From Pseudomonas sp. Leaf48 (GTDB lineage Bacteria; Pseudomonadota; Gammaproteobacteria; Pseudomonadales; Pseudomonadaceae): a stretch of DNA of 64,000 nt. Positions 17,586 through 27,209 of this stretch are shown here, one piece after another. The notes beneath the pieces were generated by a model. That model searched no databases. It had not been told where the DNA came from and worked only from the letters and a program-made list of their open reading frames with translations. The DNA lies in the NCBI RefSeq assembly GCF_001421885.1, contig NZ_LMLH01000008.1, positions 1 to 64,000 of the forward strand, given 5' to 3'. Numbering within the stretch: the stretch's first letter is position 1; the number at the start of each line of letters is the position of its first letter. Position numbers and translations under genes: made by a program.

Positions 17586-18568
17586 TGGACAGCGCCGACC
17601 TGAATGTCCTGCGCAGCGTGCTGCAATGGCGCCGTGCCGGGCAGCGCGTGATGCTGTACAGCGTGGTCGAAACCTGGGGCACCGCGCCCCGGGCGCCGGG
17701 GGCGATGCTGGCCTTGCGTGAAGACGGTGTGGTGATCGGGTCGGTCTCCGGCGGTTGTGTCGAGGATGACCTGATCGCCCGCCTGCACGACGGGCGAATT
17801 ACCCCGGATGGGCCGCCGGTGGAGCTGATCACCTACGGCGTGACCCGCGAGGAGGCCGCTCGATTCGGTCTGCCTTGCGGTGGCACCTTGCGCCTGACCG
17901 AGGAGCGTATCGGCGAGGCCGATTGGGTCGAGCAATTGCTGGCCCGTTGCGAGGCCCATGAAATTGTTGCCCGTGAGCTGAACCTGGCGACGGGCGAAGT
18001 GGTATTGCAGCCCGCTGGCAAAACCGACCTGTTGACCTTTGACGGCCAGACCTTGCGTGCAATCTACGGTCCGCGCTGGCGTCTGTTGCTGATCGGTGCG
18101 GGGCAGTTGTCCCGATACGTCGCCGAAATGGCGCGATTACTCGATTTCGAGGTGCTGATCTGCGATCCGCGCACCGAGTTTGTCTACGGCTGGGAAGAAC
18201 AGCACGGTCGTTTTGTCTCGGGCATGCCCGACGAGGCGGTGCTGAATATCCTGGCCGATGAGCGCACGGCCATCGTGGCACTGACTCACGACCCGCGCCT
18301 GGATGATATGGCGTTGCTCACGGCGCTCGACTCCAGGGCGTTCTACGTCGGCGCATTGGGTTCGCGGGTCAACAGCCAGAAGCGCCGGGAAAATCTGGCT
18401 CAACTGGGCTTGTCGCCACAGGCCATTGATCGTTTGCATGGGCCGATCGGTTTGCACATCGGCAGCCATAACCCGGCGGAAATCGCCCTGTCGCTAATGG
18501 CGGAAATCGTGGCGATCAAAAATGGTGTCGAACTGAAACAGAAGAAACCGTTGCAGGAGCGTGTATGA
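17585..18568 (+). CDS. XdhC/CoxF family molybdenum-cofactor insertion protein
   Basis: 327 residues. An N-terminal XdhC domain (VETWGTAPRAPGAMLAL, SGGCVEDDL) is followed by a C-terminal Rossmann-like domain (LLIGAGQLSRYVAEMA, then YVGALGSR). XdhC proteins bind and sulfurate Moco for enzymes of the xanthine-oxidase family. Here it directly follows the large subunit, with start and stop overlapping (TGATG), and is surely its dedicated chaperone. An in-frame TTG one codon earlier is a less likely start. Confidence 0.93.
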   Translation: MDSADLNVLRSVLQWRRAGQRVMLYSVVETWGTAPRAPGAMLALREDGVVIGSVSGGCVEDDLIARLHDGRITPDGPPVELITYGVTREEAARFGLPCGGTLRLTEERIGEADWVEQLLARCEAHEIVARELNLATGEVVLQPAGKTDLLTFDGQTLRAIYGPRWRLLLIGAGQLSRYVAEMARLLDFEVLICDPRTEFVYGWEEQHGRFVSGMPDEAVLNILADERTAIVALTHDPRLDDMALLTALDSRAFYVGALGSRVNSQKRRENLAQLGLSPQAIDRLHGPIGLHIGSHNPAEIALSLMAEIVAIKNGVELKQKKPLQERV

Positions 18569-19155
18569 CCGAATCCATCGGCGTCATTGTGTTGGCAGCG
18601 GGGCAGGGCAGTCGCTTTCGTCAGGTTGCCGGAGCCGACAAGGACAAATTACTGGCCGATTGCCCCGGTCGCGACGGTGCAGTTCGATCTGTCATCGAGC
18701 ACGTTCTGAGGAATCTGCCACCCGCTCTCGACAAGCGTGTGCTGGTAACCACTGCTGACCGCCCTCAGGTCATTCGCATGGCCCAGGCCTATGGCTGCGA
18801 GATTGTGTTGATCGAATCGTCCGGCATGGGCGACAGCATTGCTGCGGGCGTCGCTGAGTGCGCGCAACTCGATGGCTGGTTGATGGTGCTGGGGGATATG
18901 CCATTTATTCTGCCGTCCAGCGTCGAGCAAGTGCTGGTGGGGATTAGCCACGACAGTATCAGCGTGCCGGTACAGAATGGTGAGTACGGGCATCCGGTCG
19001 GGTTCGGGCGCGACTTTGCCGCAGGATTGATGGCGCTGTCGGGAGATCGTGGCGCCAAACCGCTGTTTGCGCAGGGGCGGGTGGTAGAGGTGGCAGTGGA
19101 TGACCCGGGAGTGCTATGGGACGTGGATGTCCCGGAAAAGCTGACCTTCCTGTAA
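18565..19155 (+). CDS. MobA-like (molybdopterin) nucleotidyltransferase
   Basis: A 196-residue nucleotidyltransferase. The NTP-binding start is VIVLAAGQGSRFRQV (about 8-22), with ESSGMGDSIAAGV, VLGDMPF and GHPVGFGRDF. It resembles MocA/MobA proteins that attach CMP or GMP to molybdopterin, usually CMP for xanthine-oxidase-type enzymes; which nucleotide is used here is inference. It overlaps the XdhC-like gene (ATGA), completing a four-gene operon of enzyme plus maturation. Confidence 0.9.
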   Translation: MTESIGVIVLAAGQGSRFRQVAGADKDKLLADCPGRDGAVRSVIEHVLRNLPPALDKRVLVTTADRPQVIRMAQAYGCEIVLIESSGMGDSIAAGVAECAQLDGWLMVLGDMPFILPSSVEQVLVGISHDSISVPVQNGEYGHPVGFGRDFAAGLMALSGDRGAKPLFAQGRVVEVAVDDPGVLWDVDVPEKLTFL

Positions 19156-19164
19156 ACACCGATT

Positions 19165-19196
19165 CCCTGTAGGAGCGAGCAGGGGGGATTCGCGGT
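19165..19196. repeat. Partial REP unit
   Basis: CTGTAGGAGCGAGCAGGGGGGATTCGC resembles a single REP arm with a degraded centre. Confidence 0.5.
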
Positions 19197-19221
19197 GAAT
19201 GTGTGGACGAATTGCATCATA

Positions 19222-19257
19222 AAAAAGCCCCGCCTGGGTCACCAGGCGGGGCTTTTT
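19222..19257. terminator. Bidirectional terminator between the MobA-like gene and rne
   Basis: An 11-bp perfect stem GCCCCGCCTGG (19227-19237) pairs with 19242-19252 around a 4-base loop. It is flanked by A and T runs, so it serves both converging genes. Confidence 0.92.
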
Positions 19258-19271
19258 AGTGGCCGATGGAA

Positions 19272-22200
19272 TCAGACGAGAGGTTTAGGCTCGTGTTCTT
19301 TTTCCAGGGCTTGTTCCTGTTGCTCTACGGCTTCCTGAACGGAGCGAGGTGCTTCGTCGATCACCGACTCAACAGCGGCTTCTGCAACCGGGGCAGGTGC
19401 TGCCTCGACCACTTCGGCAACCGGAGCTGCAGCGCCAGCCAGTTCGGCTTCCTTCTGCAGGCGTTCGGCTTCACGCTTGCGGCGACGCACTTCACGCGGA
19501 TCGTTAGGTGCACGGCCGCTTGGCGTCAGGGCGCTGGCAGGGGCTGCTTCGGCCACAGGTGCTGGAGCTTCGGCAACAACCGGCGCTTCGACGACTGGCG
19601 CTTCAATCGCTGGTTCTGGTGCTGGAGCCGGCTCTGCAGCAGCAACCACAGGCTCGGAGACCATGGCTTGAGCTACTTCGGCCTCTGCAACCGGCGCAGG
19701 CGCTGGCGTTTCGGCTACGGAAGGCTCCGCCACCCAGTTGAACGCGGTCTGCTCTTCGCGAACTTCACGCACAGTCTCGGTCACGGTTTCAGTCACGGTC
19801 TCGACAACCGGTTCTGCAACCACGGCAGGTGCTTCAACCACTGGAGCTGGCTCGGCGGCGGCCTCGAACACAGGTTGTGCCTGAGGTGCAGGGGCGACTT
19901 CGATTTCCGGCGATGCGGTCACTTCTACCGGCGTAGTCGCTTCAACGACTGGCGCTTCGACCGGAGCGGTTTCCTGGGTAGAAGCAGTGGCGCGTTCGGC
20001 TTGCTCGTTAGCCTGGGCTTCGGCTGGCGCGCTGATCACGCTGCTGGCAACAGCGGCGGTAACAGCCAGGCCGGCGGCCAGATCGGCAGTGCTTGGCGCT
20101 TCGCTGGTGGCGGCGGTTTCGCTGGCTTCGCCGGACTCGGATTCTTCCGAACCCTCAATCACGTTGCCATTGGCATCACGTTGACGCTCGCGACGGTTGC
20201 TGCGACGACGCTGGCCACGGGAGCGGCGGCGTGGACGATCGCCTTCGGCGCTGTCCTGACCGTCTTCCTGCAGTTGCTCTTCGCTTGTGGTCAGTTCTTC
20301 TTCGGCGACGGCAGCAGCGGCTTGTTCGGCACGTGGCTGACGCTCTTCACGCGGTGGGCGTGGAGCACGTTCTTCACGTGGCTGACGGGCTGGACGCTCT
20401 TCAGCGACAACAGCGGCGGCAGCAGCAACAACGGCCGGAGCGGCATCCAGAGGCTCGCGCAGTTCGCGCACGCGCTCTTCACGCTCGCCACGTGGCTTGC
20501 GGTCTTCACGCGGGGCACGCGGAGCACGCTCTTCACGCGGAGCGCGTGGTGCGCGTTCTTCACGGGCTACTGCCGGAGTCTCTTCACGGGTCTCGCGAGG
20601 CTCGCGAACTTCCCGTGGCTGACGCTCTTCGCGTGGCTCACGTGGTGCGCGTTCTTCACGCGGTGCACGTTCTTCGCGAGGCTTGCGCTCTTCGTCGCGG
20701 CGACCGTTACGGTTGCGGCTTTGCTGGCGACCGTTGCGACGCTCTTCGTTGCGGGCCGGACGCTCGCTCGCCGGTTTTTCAACCACAACTGGAGCCGCAG
20801 GCTCTTCCTTGGTGGCGAACAGGCTGACCAGGGACTTCACCAGGCCTTTGAACAGGCTTGGCTCCGGCACGGTGGCTGGTGCAGCAACCGGGGCAGCAAC
20901 GACTTCAGTCGGAACAGGAGCGTTGGCGCGGGCCGGCGCGGTCTTGACCGCGGCTTCCTGGCGAACCAGGGTACGGGTCGCGGCAGCTGGCTGGACTTCT
21001 TCGACTTCGGCAGCGGCAGCGGCGATTTCGTAGCTGGACTGGTTGGTGGCAGCTTCCGGGCTGTCGTCACGCAGGCGCTGAACTTCGAAGTGCGGCGTTT
21101 CCAGGTGATCGTTCGGCAGGATGACGATACGGGCACGGGTGCGCAGTTCGATCTTGGTGATCGAGTTGCGTTTTTCGTTGAGCAGGAACGCAGCGACCGG
21201 GATCGGCACCTGGGCGCGAACTTCGGCGGTGCGGTCTTTCAGGGCTTCTTCTTCGATCAGGCGCAGGATCGCCAGGGACAGCGATTCAACGTCACGAATG
21301 ATGCCGGTGCCGTTGCAACGCGGGCAAACGATGCCGCTGCTTTCGCCAAGCGATGGACGCAGGCGCTGACGGGACATTTCCAGCAGGCCGAAGCGCGAGA
21401 TGCGACCGACTTGCACGCGAGCGCGGTCGGCTTCCAGGCATTCGCGGACTTTCTCTTCCACGGCGCGCTGGTTCTTGGCAGGGGTCATGTCGATGAAGTC
21501 GATGACGATCAGGCCGCCGATGTCGCGCAGGCGCAACTGACGGGCGATTTCTTCGGCGGCTTCAAGGTTGGTCTGCAGTGCGGTCTCTTCGATGTCGCTG
21601 CCTTTGGTGGCGCGCGCCGAGTTGATGTCGATGGACACCAGGGCTTCGGTCGGATCGATGACGATGGAACCGCCGGAAGGCAGCTCGACGACGCGCTGGA
21701 AAGCGGTCTCGATCTGGCTTTCGATCTGGAAACGGTTGAACAGCGGCACGCTGTCTTCGTACAGCTTGATCTTGCTGGCGTACTGCGGCATCACCTGGCG
21801 GATGAAGGTCAGGGCTTCGTCCTGGGCTTCAACGCTGTCGATCAGCACTTCGCCGATGTCCTGGCGCAGGTAATCGCGGATGGCGCGGATGATCACGTTG
21901 CTTTCCTGATAGATCAGGAATGGCGCGGAGCGATCCAGCGACGCTTCTTTGATGGCGGTCCACAGTTGCAGCAGGTAGTCGAGGTCCCACTGCATTTCTT
22001 CGCTGCTGCGGCCAAGGCCGGCAGTGCGCACGATCAGACCCATGTCGGCCGGGGCAACCAGGCCGTTCAGCGCTTCGCGCAGTTCATTGCGCTCTTCGCC
22101 TTCGATGCGACGGGAGATACCGCCGGCACGCGGGTTGTTCGGCATCAGCACCAGGTAACGACCGGCCAGACTGATGAAAGTGGTCAGGGCTGCGCCCTTG

Positions 22201-22526
22201 TTGCCACGTTCCTCTTTTTCCACCTGAACGATGACTTCCTGGCCTTCGCTCAGGACGTCCTTGATGTTGACGCGGCCTTCAGGGGCTTTCTTGAAGTATT
22301 CGCGGGAGATTTCTTTGAGGGGCAGGAAGCCGTGGCGCTCGGAGCCGAAATCGACAAAGGCAGCCTCAAGGCTTGGTTCGATGCGAGTAATCCGGCCTTT
22401 ATAGATGTTGGCCTTCTTCTGCTCGCGTGCACCGGATTCGATGTCCAGGTCGTAGAGGCGCTGGCCGTCTACCAGTGCAACACGCAACTCTTCGGGTTGA
22501 GTTGCGTTAATCAGCATTCTTTTCAT
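19272..22526 (-). CDS. rne: Ribonuclease E
   Basis: A 1084-residue endoribonuclease and scaffold of the RNA degradosome. The start [16 protein letters not shown] is the conserved one. The S1 RNA-binding domain is near 35-125. The DNase I-like catalytic parts hold Asp in [13 protein letters not shown] and in [10 protein letters not shown], and the zinc-link Cys pair is CPRCNGTG (about 405). The C-terminal half is disordered. It contains an amphipathic [13 protein letters not shown] helix (likely membrane anchor), an Arg/Glu-rich run of REER/REPRE repeats, long Ala/Pro/Glu stretches, and a [14 protein letters not shown] block like the NDPR motif known from P. aeruginosa RNase E. The hairpin-rich leader suggests autoregulation. 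Confidence 0.97.
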   Translation of the reverse strand: MKRMLINATQPEELRVALVDGQRLYDLDIESGAREQKKANIYKGRITRIEPSLEAAFVDFGSERHGFLPLKEISREYFKKAPEGRVNIKDVLSEGQEVIVQVEKEERGNKGAALTTFISLAGRYLVLMPNNPRAGGISRRIEGEERNELREALNGLVAPADMGLIVRTAGLGRSSEEMQWDLDYLLQLWTAIKEASLDRSAPFLIYQESNVIIRAIRDYLRQDIGEVLIDSVEAQDEALTFIRQVMPQYASKIKLYEDSVPLFNRFQIESQIETAFQRVVELPSGGSIVIDPTEALVSIDINSARATKGSDIEETALQTNLEAAEEIARQLRLRDIGGLIVIDFIDMTPAKNQRAVEEKVRECLEADRARVQVGRISRFGLLEMSRQRLRPSLGESSGIVCPRCNGTGIIRDVESLSLAILRLIEEEALKDRTAEVRAQVPIPVAAFLLNEKRNSITKIELRTRARIVILPNDHLETPHFEVQRLRDDSPEAATNQSSYEIAAAAAEVEEVQPAAATRTLVRQEAAVKTAPARANAPVPTEVVAAPVAAPATVPEPSLFKGLVKSLVSLFATKEEPAAPVVVEKPASERPARNEERRNGRQQSRNRNGRRDEERKPREERAPREERAPREPREERQPREVREPRETREETPAVAREERAPRAPREERAPRAPREDRKPRGEREERVRELREPLDAAPAVVAAAAAVVAEERPARQPREERAPRPPREERQPRAEQAAAAVAEEELTTSEEQLQEDGQDSAEGDRPRRRSRGQRRRSNRRERQRDANGNVIEGSEESESGEASETAATSEAPSTADLAAGLAVTAAVASSVISAPAEAQANEQAERATASTQETAPVEAPVVEATTPVEVTASPEIEVAPAPQAQPVFEAAAEPAPVVEAPAVVAEPVVETVTETVTETVREVREEQTAFNWVAEPSVAETPAPAPVAEAEVAQAMVSEPVVAAAEPAPAPEPAIEAPVVEAPVVAEAPAPVAEAAPASALTPSGRAPNDPREVRRRKREAERLQKEAELAGAAAPVAEVVEAAPAPVAEAAVESVIDEAPRSVQEAVEQQEQALEKEHEPKPLV

Positions 22527-22760
22527 GTAGTACCGTCGGTTTCCGGGCTGCCGGAAACGGCGTTCGGCACACACGACTTCTCATGGTCGGTGTCAGGTGC
22601 GTCGGGAGTGGTTGGCCATTCCCGTGTCCAGCGAAGTCCGGCCAATGTGGGCCTTCATCGCGACGTACGCGTCCTGCTTGCTGTGGCTACTTAAGCACTC
22701 AGTCAGGAGGAGGAATCAACCGGCGGCTGTGGACGAGATGAAGCGTCTTGATAAAGCCTA
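22527..22760 (-). ncRNA. rne 5' untranslated leader (candidate rne-II type RNA)
   Basis: About 700 bases separate rne from rluC. Just upstream of the rne ATG, GTTTCCGG / CCGGAAAC (22539-22546 with 22551-22558) forms a perfect 8-bp hairpin with a 4-base loop. No good Shine-Dalgarno is visible between it and the ATG. Further up, a TTCCTCCTCC stretch (minus strand, about 22709-22718) could act as an anti-Shine-Dalgarno. A structured leader, rne-II, is described for Pseudomonadaceae rne genes; I assign it by position, and the extent is a guess. Confidence 0.5.
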
Positions 22761-23226
22761 TTGCTACACAGTCCAGCGGTTGTGCATCTCCACCCTACAC
22801 GTATCCCTGATAATTCGGGTGCTGCCGCGCGCAGAATCCGCAGCGGGTTGGCATTTACCGTGAGCTCCGAAAGGGGAGGTCACGCATCATGGCTAATTTA
22901 GGCGTTGTTTCCGAAGCATTCGCTCGGGGTCATCAGCAGCTGACTGCACTTTGTGAACTGGCCGTGAATATTGGCTCGCAAGGGAGTGGAAACTCTGCTT
23001 TACGGCTTGATTCAGGCCTCATGTCACCTGCGCTCGTTACACCTGCAAACTCCACCGTTACGTAGCAAAAGCCCCGTAGGACGGCCTCGCGTCCTGGTGA
23101 ATTGCGTTGGTCAGGGTCGGTTTTTGACCGTTGTACCACTGTCCAGGCCGCTTTTGGCGGCGTTCGCGACTATAGCAGCAATGATTAAGTGCTTCAATTC
23201 CATAAAAAATTGTTATCATTCGCGGC
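22761..23226. promoter_or_regulatory. Divergent promoter region, rne / rluC
   Basis: No convincing gene. Both promoters must lie here. A hairpin AGGAC...GTCCT occurs at about 23078-23095. An AT-rich stretch with TATAGC at 23171-23176 and CATAAAAAATTG at 23200-23211 precedes rluC, whose ATG has almost no ribosome binding site. I could not fix a start point. Confidence 0.4.
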
Positions 23227-24189
23227 ATGACGACGACTACCCCCCCGACTCCAGGCGTACAACTGCTTGAGGTCTCGCCGGAATATGCCGGCCAACGCAT
23301 TGATAACTTCCTTCTCGCCCGGCTCAAAGGCGTGCCCAAGACCTTGATTTACCGCATTTTGCGTAAAGGCGAAGTGCGCGTGAACAAGGGGCGGATCAAG
23401 CCCGAGTACAAGCTTCAGGCCGGCGACATCGTGCGCGTGCCGCCGGTTCGCGTGCCTGAGCGAGACGAGCCGGTGCCGCTGGCACAAGGCCTGCTGCAGC
23501 GCCTCGAGGCCTCGATTGTCTACGAAGACAAGGCGCTGATCGTGATCAACAAGCCTGCCGGCATCGCTGTCCATGGCGGTAGCGGCCTGACGTTCGGTGT
23601 CATCGAAGCTTTCCGTCAGTTGCGCCCTGATTGCAAGGAACTCGAACTGGTACACCGTCTCGACCGTGACACGTCCGGCCTGCTGATGATCGCCAAGAAG
23701 CGCAGCATGTTGCGCCACTTGCACACCGCGTTGCGCGGTGATGGCGTCGACAAGCGCTACATGGCACTGGTCCGTGGCAATTGGGCAAGCTCGATCAAGC
23801 AAGTCCGTGCAGCGCTGGGCAAGAGCAATCTGCGCTCCGGCGAGCGCATGGTCGAGGTCGACGAAGAGGAGGGCAAGGAGTCCGTGACCGTGTTCAAGGT
23901 CCTGCGTCGCTTCGGCGACTTTGCCACCTTGATCGAAGCCAAGCCGATTACCGGTCGGACTCACCAGATCCGTGTGCATACCTTGCACGCCGGGCATTGC
24001 ATCGCTGGCGATACCAAATACGGCGAAGAGGGTTTCAGCAAGGAGATCCGCGATCTGGGCGGCAAGCGCTTGTTCCTGCACGCCTACATGCTGACCGTGC
24101 CGTTGCCGGATGGTGGCGAACTGAAGCTTTCGGCGCCAGTCGACGAGATGTGGGCCAAGACCGTGGAGCGATTGAGTGCGCCCATCTGA
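23227..24189 (+). CDS. rluC: 23S rRNA pseudouridine synthase C
   Basis: 320 residues. It converts three uridines of 23S rRNA (955, 2504, 2580 in E. coli numbering) to pseudouridine. An N-terminal S4 RNA-binding domain (about 18-80, [10 protein letters not shown] and [14 protein letters not shown]) precedes the RluA-family catalytic domain with HRLDRDTSG, whose Asp146 is catalytic. [12 protein letters not shown] follows. The stop overlaps the next gene by 14 bases. It adjoins rne across a divergent promoter, as in many gammaproteobacteria. Confidence 0.95.
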   Translation: MTTTTPPTPGVQLLEVSPEYAGQRIDNFLLARLKGVPKTLIYRILRKGEVRVNKGRIKPEYKLQAGDIVRVPPVRVPERDEPVPLAQGLLQRLEASIVYEDKALIVINKPAGIAVHGGSGLTFGVIEAFRQLRPDCKELELVHRLDRDTSGLLMIAKKRSMLRHLHTALRGDGVDKRYMALVRGNWASSIKQVRAALGKSNLRSGERMVEVDEEEGKESVTVFKVLRRFGDFATLIEAKPITGRTHQIRVHTLHAGHCIAGDTKYGEEGFSKEIRDLGGKRLFLHAYMLTVPLPDGGELKLSAPVDEMWAKTVERLSAPI

Positions 24190-24838
24190 CTACAAGCTGC
24201 TGATTTTTGATTGGGATGGCACCCTGGCTGATTCCATTGGTCGGATTGTCGAGGCGATGCACGTGGCATCCGAGCGTTCGGGGTTTGAGTTGCGCGATGA
24301 TTTTGCCGTCAAGGGCATCATCGGCCTGGGTCTGCCGGAAGCCATCCGCACGTTGTATCCCGAAATCGGCGATACCGAGCTTGTAGCGTTCCGCCAGCAC
24401 TATGCCGACCACTACATCGCCTCGGAGGCGGTGCCTTCGCCTTTGTTTGAAGGAGTGGTCGAGTCGCTCGAGGCGTTCAGGGAGGAGGGGTATCATTTGG
24501 CAGTGGCGACGGGCAAGGCTCGTCGTGGTCTGGATCGGGTGCTGAAATCCCATGGCTGGGAAAATTATTTCGATATCACCCGCGCGGCGGACGAAACCGC
24601 CAGCAAGCCCCATCCGTTGATGCTTGAGCAGATCCTCGCCCATTGCGAGGTTCGCCCGGAGCAGGCGTTGATGGTCGGCGATTCATCGTTCGATTTGCAG
24701 ATGGCGCGTAATGCCGGCATGGATTCGGTGGCGGTCAGCTATGGCGCTCAATCGATCGAGGCGCTGAAGCTGTTCGAGCCGCGTCTGGCCATTGACCGTT
24801 TTTCACAATTGCATGCCTGGCTGAGTCAGCGGGCTTAA
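24176..24838 (+). CDS. HAD-superfamily phosphatase
   Basis: A 220-residue HAD hydrolase with a GTG start inside the end of rluC. Motif I is [10 protein letters not shown] (about 10-19; the nucleophile is the first Asp), with a helical cap, the VATGK motif II, Lys in ASKPHPLM, and motif [13 protein letters not shown]. It resembles phosphoglycolate or nucleotide phosphatases (Gph/YieH-like), but the substrate is not readable. Being coupled to rluC is a conserved arrangement in pseudomonads. Confidence 0.9.
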   Translation: MRPSDYKLLIFDWDGTLADSIGRIVEAMHVASERSGFELRDDFAVKGIIGLGLPEAIRTLYPEIGDTELVAFRQHYADHYIASEAVPSPLFEGVVESLEAFREEGYHLAVATGKARRGLDRVLKSHGWENYFDITRAADETASKPHPLMLEQILAHCEVRPEQALMVGDSSFDLQMARNAGMDSVAVSYGAQSIEALKLFEPRLAIDRFSQLHAWLSQRA

Positions 24839-24862
24839 TACGTTTTTGCAGGGGTAGATGGC

Positions 24863-25852
24863 ATGGCCGACGAATGGAAGGCGCCCGCCGAGGCGAGCGC
24901 AGAGAGCGGTGACGAGAAAAGCTGGAAGCTGCTGGAAAAGACGCTGCTGGCCAGTGTGCAGGAGCAGCGCAGGTCTCGGCGCTGGGGGATTTTCTTCAAG
25001 TTGTTGACCTTCGTGTACCTGTTTGGCGCGCTGCTGCTGTTCACGCCGTTGATGGACATGGAAAAAGCCGCGACGCGCAGTACCAACTACACGGCGTTGA
25101 TCGATATCACCGGCGTGATCGCCGACAAGGAACCGGCCAGTGCTGACAATGTCGTCGGCAGCCTGCGAGCGGCCTTCGAGGATGAAAAGGTCAAGGGTGT
25201 CATCCTGCGCATCAACAGCCCGGGTGGCAGTCCGGTGCAGTCGGGTTATGTCTACGACGAGATCCGCCGTCTGCGCGCCCTGCATCCGGACATCAAGCTG
25301 TACGCGGTGATTTCCGATCTGGGGGCTTCCGGCGCTTACTACATCGCCAGTGCGGCAGATCAGATCTACGCCGACAAGGCGAGCCTGGTCGGCTCCATTG
25401 GCGTGACGGCGGCCGGTTATGGTTTTGTCGGAACCATGGAGAAGCTTGGCGTCGAGCGCCGCACCTACACCTCTGGCGAGCACAAGTCGTTCCTTGATCC
25501 CTTCCAGCCGCAAAAGCCTGAAGAGACCGCATTCTGGCAGGGCGTGCTCGACACCACCCATAAACAGTTCATCAACAGCGTCAAGGTGGGGCGTGGCGAT
25601 CGCCTGAAGGACAAGGAGCATCCGGAGCTGTTCTCCGGCCTGGTCTGGTCGGGGGAGCAGGCGCTGCCGCTGGGGCTGATCGATGGCATGGGCAATGCCA
25701 GTTCGGTTGCGCGGGATGTGATCGGCGAGAAGGAATTGGTGGACTTCACTGTCCAGGAGTCGCCTTTCGATCGCTTCTCGAAAAAACTCGGGGCCAGCGT
25801 GGCTGAGCATCTGGCAATGTGGATGGGGTTTAACGGTCCGTCGCTGCGCTGA
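24863..25852 (+). CDS. sppA: S49 family signal-peptide peptidase (SppA-like)
   Basis: A 329-residue inner-membrane serine protease of the short SppA/SohB class. After a cytoplasmic N-terminus there is one transmembrane helix (about 48-70). The protease domain has RINSPGGSPVQSGYVYDEI and LGASGAYYIASAADQIYA, whose Ser is the nucleophile, and VGSIGV. The general-base Lys would come from a second subunit or the same chain, depending on class. It digests cleaved signal peptides and other membrane fragments. A terminator follows. Confidence 0.9.
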   Translation: MADEWKAPAEASAESGDEKSWKLLEKTLLASVQEQRRSRRWGIFFKLLTFVYLFGALLLFTPLMDMEKAATRSTNYTALIDITGVIADKEPASADNVVGSLRAAFEDEKVKGVILRINSPGGSPVQSGYVYDEIRRLRALHPDIKLYAVISDLGASGAYYIASAADQIYADKASLVGSIGVTAAGYGFVGTMEKLGVERRTYTSGEHKSFLDPFQPQKPEETAFWQGVLDTTHKQFINSVKVGRGDRLKDKEHPELFSGLVWSGEQALPLGLIDGMGNASSVARDVIGEKELVDFTVQESPFDRFSKKLGASVAEHLAMWMGFNGPSLR

Positions 25853-25866
25853 TTTTTCGAATGTAC

Positions 25867-25894
25867 AAAAAAACCGGCCATTGCCGGTTTTTTT
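25867..25894 (+). terminator. Terminator after sppA
   Basis: A 12-bp A/T-extended stem (AAAAAAACCGGC, loop CATT, GCCGGTTTTTTT). It could also act on the minus strand. Confidence 0.9.
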
Positions 25895-25908
25895 GTCATC
25901 TCACGTAA

Positions 25909-25976
25909 CCCTGCGGGAGCTGGCTTGCCGGCGATCAGGCTACAAGTAGGATCGCCAGCAAGCTTGCCTGCAAGGT
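25909..25976. repeat. REP pair
   Basis: Facing units TGCGGGAGCTGGCTTGCCGGCGATC and GATCGCCAGCAAGCTTGCCTGCAAGG, about 12 bases apart. Confidence 0.75.
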
Positions 25977-25983
25977 GGGGTGA

Positions 25984-26562
25984 TCAGGGGATTTGCACGC
26001 CCTCTGCGAGCAGCATGTCGATCAAGCGAATCAGCGGCAGGCCGATCAGGCTGGTGGCATCAGGCCCTTCGGTGCTCTGAAACAGGCTCACGCCCAATCC
26101 TTCGGCCTTGAAGCTGCCAGCGCAGTCGTAGGGCTGTTCTGCGTGCAGATAGCGCTCGATGCGCGCCGCGTCGAGCGTGCGCATGTGTACCGTGAATGGA
26201 ATGCAGTCGACCTGGCAGTGGCCGGTCTGGCTGTTCAGCAGCGCCAAACCGGTGAGGAAGGTCACGCTGGTGCCGCTGCTGGCCAACAGTTGTTCCCGGG
26301 CTTTTTCGAAGGTGTGGGGCTTGCCGATGATGCAGTTGCCCAGTACCGCGACCTGATCGGAGCCGATAATCAGATGAGCGGTATGGCTGTCGGCCAGTGC
26401 CCGTGCTTTCTGCTCGGCGAGGCGTTTGACCAGGTCGATGGCAGGCTCGTCAGGTCGATGGCTTTCATCGATGTCAGGCGAGCTGCAAGTGAATGGCAGC
26501 TGCAAGCGGGCCAGTAATTCCCGGCGGTACGCCGAGCTGGAAGCAAGTAATAAAGGCAGCAT
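25984..26562 (-). CDS. Maf-like nucleoside triphosphate pyrophosphatase (YceF type)
   Basis: 192 residues. The start MLPLLLASSSAYRREL is used; an ATG 15 codons upstream has no family match. It has the Maf signature SSSAYRRELLARL (9-21), PDIDES, GSDQVAVL and VTFLTGLAL. Maf proteins hydrolyse modified nucleotides; the YceF group acts on 7-methyl-GTP, and the neighbourhood (yceD, rpmF, plsX opposite) matches YceF. It is divergent from yceD, with only about 106 bases between. Confidence 0.9.
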   Translation of the reverse strand: MLPLLLASSSAYRRELLARLQLPFTCSSPDIDESHRPDEPAIDLVKRLAEQKARALADSHTAHLIIGSDQVAVLGNCIIGKPHTFEKAREQLLASSGTSVTFLTGLALLNSQTGHCQVDCIPFTVHMRTLDAARIERYLHAEQPYDCAGSFKAEGLGVSLFQSTEGPDATSLIGLPLIRLIDMLLAEGVQIP

Positions 26563-26631
26563 TGCACGTCTCCATAAGGCAGGCGCGAATTCTAGCGGGG
26601 CTTGCAAGTGACGGACAGGGCTGAATTTCCT

Positions 26632-26659
26632 TTGACATGGGCGGGGGCATCCCTATAAT
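26632..26659 (+). promoter_or_regulatory. Sigma70 promoter of yceD-rpmF-plsX
   Basis: TTGACA (26632-26637), a 16-base spacer and TATAAT (26654-26659), both consensus hexamers. Transcription would start near 26666, only about 3 bases before the yceD ATG at 26669, so the message would be leaderless or nearly so. Confidence 0.88.
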
Positions 26660-26668
26660 GCTGCGCCT

Positions 26669-27196
26669 ATGTTGAATGACCCGATTCCACCTCACGTTGA
26701 CCCGCGCAAATTGGCTGATCGTGGCACCACCCTTCAAGGTGAAATGCTGCTGGCCGATTTGGAGAGACTCTGCGACCCGCTTTCCGACAATGTCGGTACG
26801 GTGCAGGCGAAATTCGTTTTTGAACGAGATGAACGTAAATCTGTGGTCATCCACAGTTTTATCGACACTGAAGTCAAAATGGTTTGCCAGCGTTGTCTTG
26901 AGCTGGTCACCCTGCCGATCCATAGCGAATGCAGTTACGCTGTGGTGAAGGAGGGTGCGAATACCCAGTCGTTGCCGAAAGGTTATGACGTGCTGGAACT
27001 GGGCGAAGATCCATTGGATCTGCAGTCACTGATCGAGGAGGAGCTTCTGCTCGCCTTGCCCATTGTGCCTGCTCATCATCCGGAAGAATGCCAGCAGCCG
27101 GCGGGTCTCGATGAGCCCGAACCGAGCGAGGACGAGGTAACGCGGTCCAACCCGTTCAGTGTATTGGCGCAGTTAAAGCGTGACCCAAACGTTTAG
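26669..27196 (+). CDS. yceD: YceD/DUF177 family protein
   Basis: A 175-residue protein, the conserved partner of rpmF, linked to 23S rRNA accumulation in other bacteria. The central FIDTEVKMVCQRCLELV contains the family CxxC. The acidic middle (VLELGEDPLDLQSLIEEELLLALPIVP) and the C-terminal NPFSVLAQLK are typical. The MLNDPIPPHVDP start is the one usual in pseudomonads, yet it lies right at the expected transcription start and has no ribosome binding site. Confidence 0.93.
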   Translation: MLNDPIPPHVDPRKLADRGTTLQGEMLLADLERLCDPLSDNVGTVQAKFVFERDERKSVVIHSFIDTEVKMVCQRCLELVTLPIHSECSYAVVKEGANTQSLPKGYDVLELGEDPLDLQSLIEEELLLALPIVPAHHPEECQQPAGLDEPEPSEDEVTRSNPFSVLAQLKRDPNV

Positions 27197-27209
27197 GAGT
27201 TAATCAATT

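Noticed and set aside
19266..22694. 1142-codon plus-strand frame
   Set aside because: It is antisense to rne and consists of Phe/Gly/Arg-rich nonsense produced by the GC-rich repeats of rne; it has no ribosome site or family likeness.
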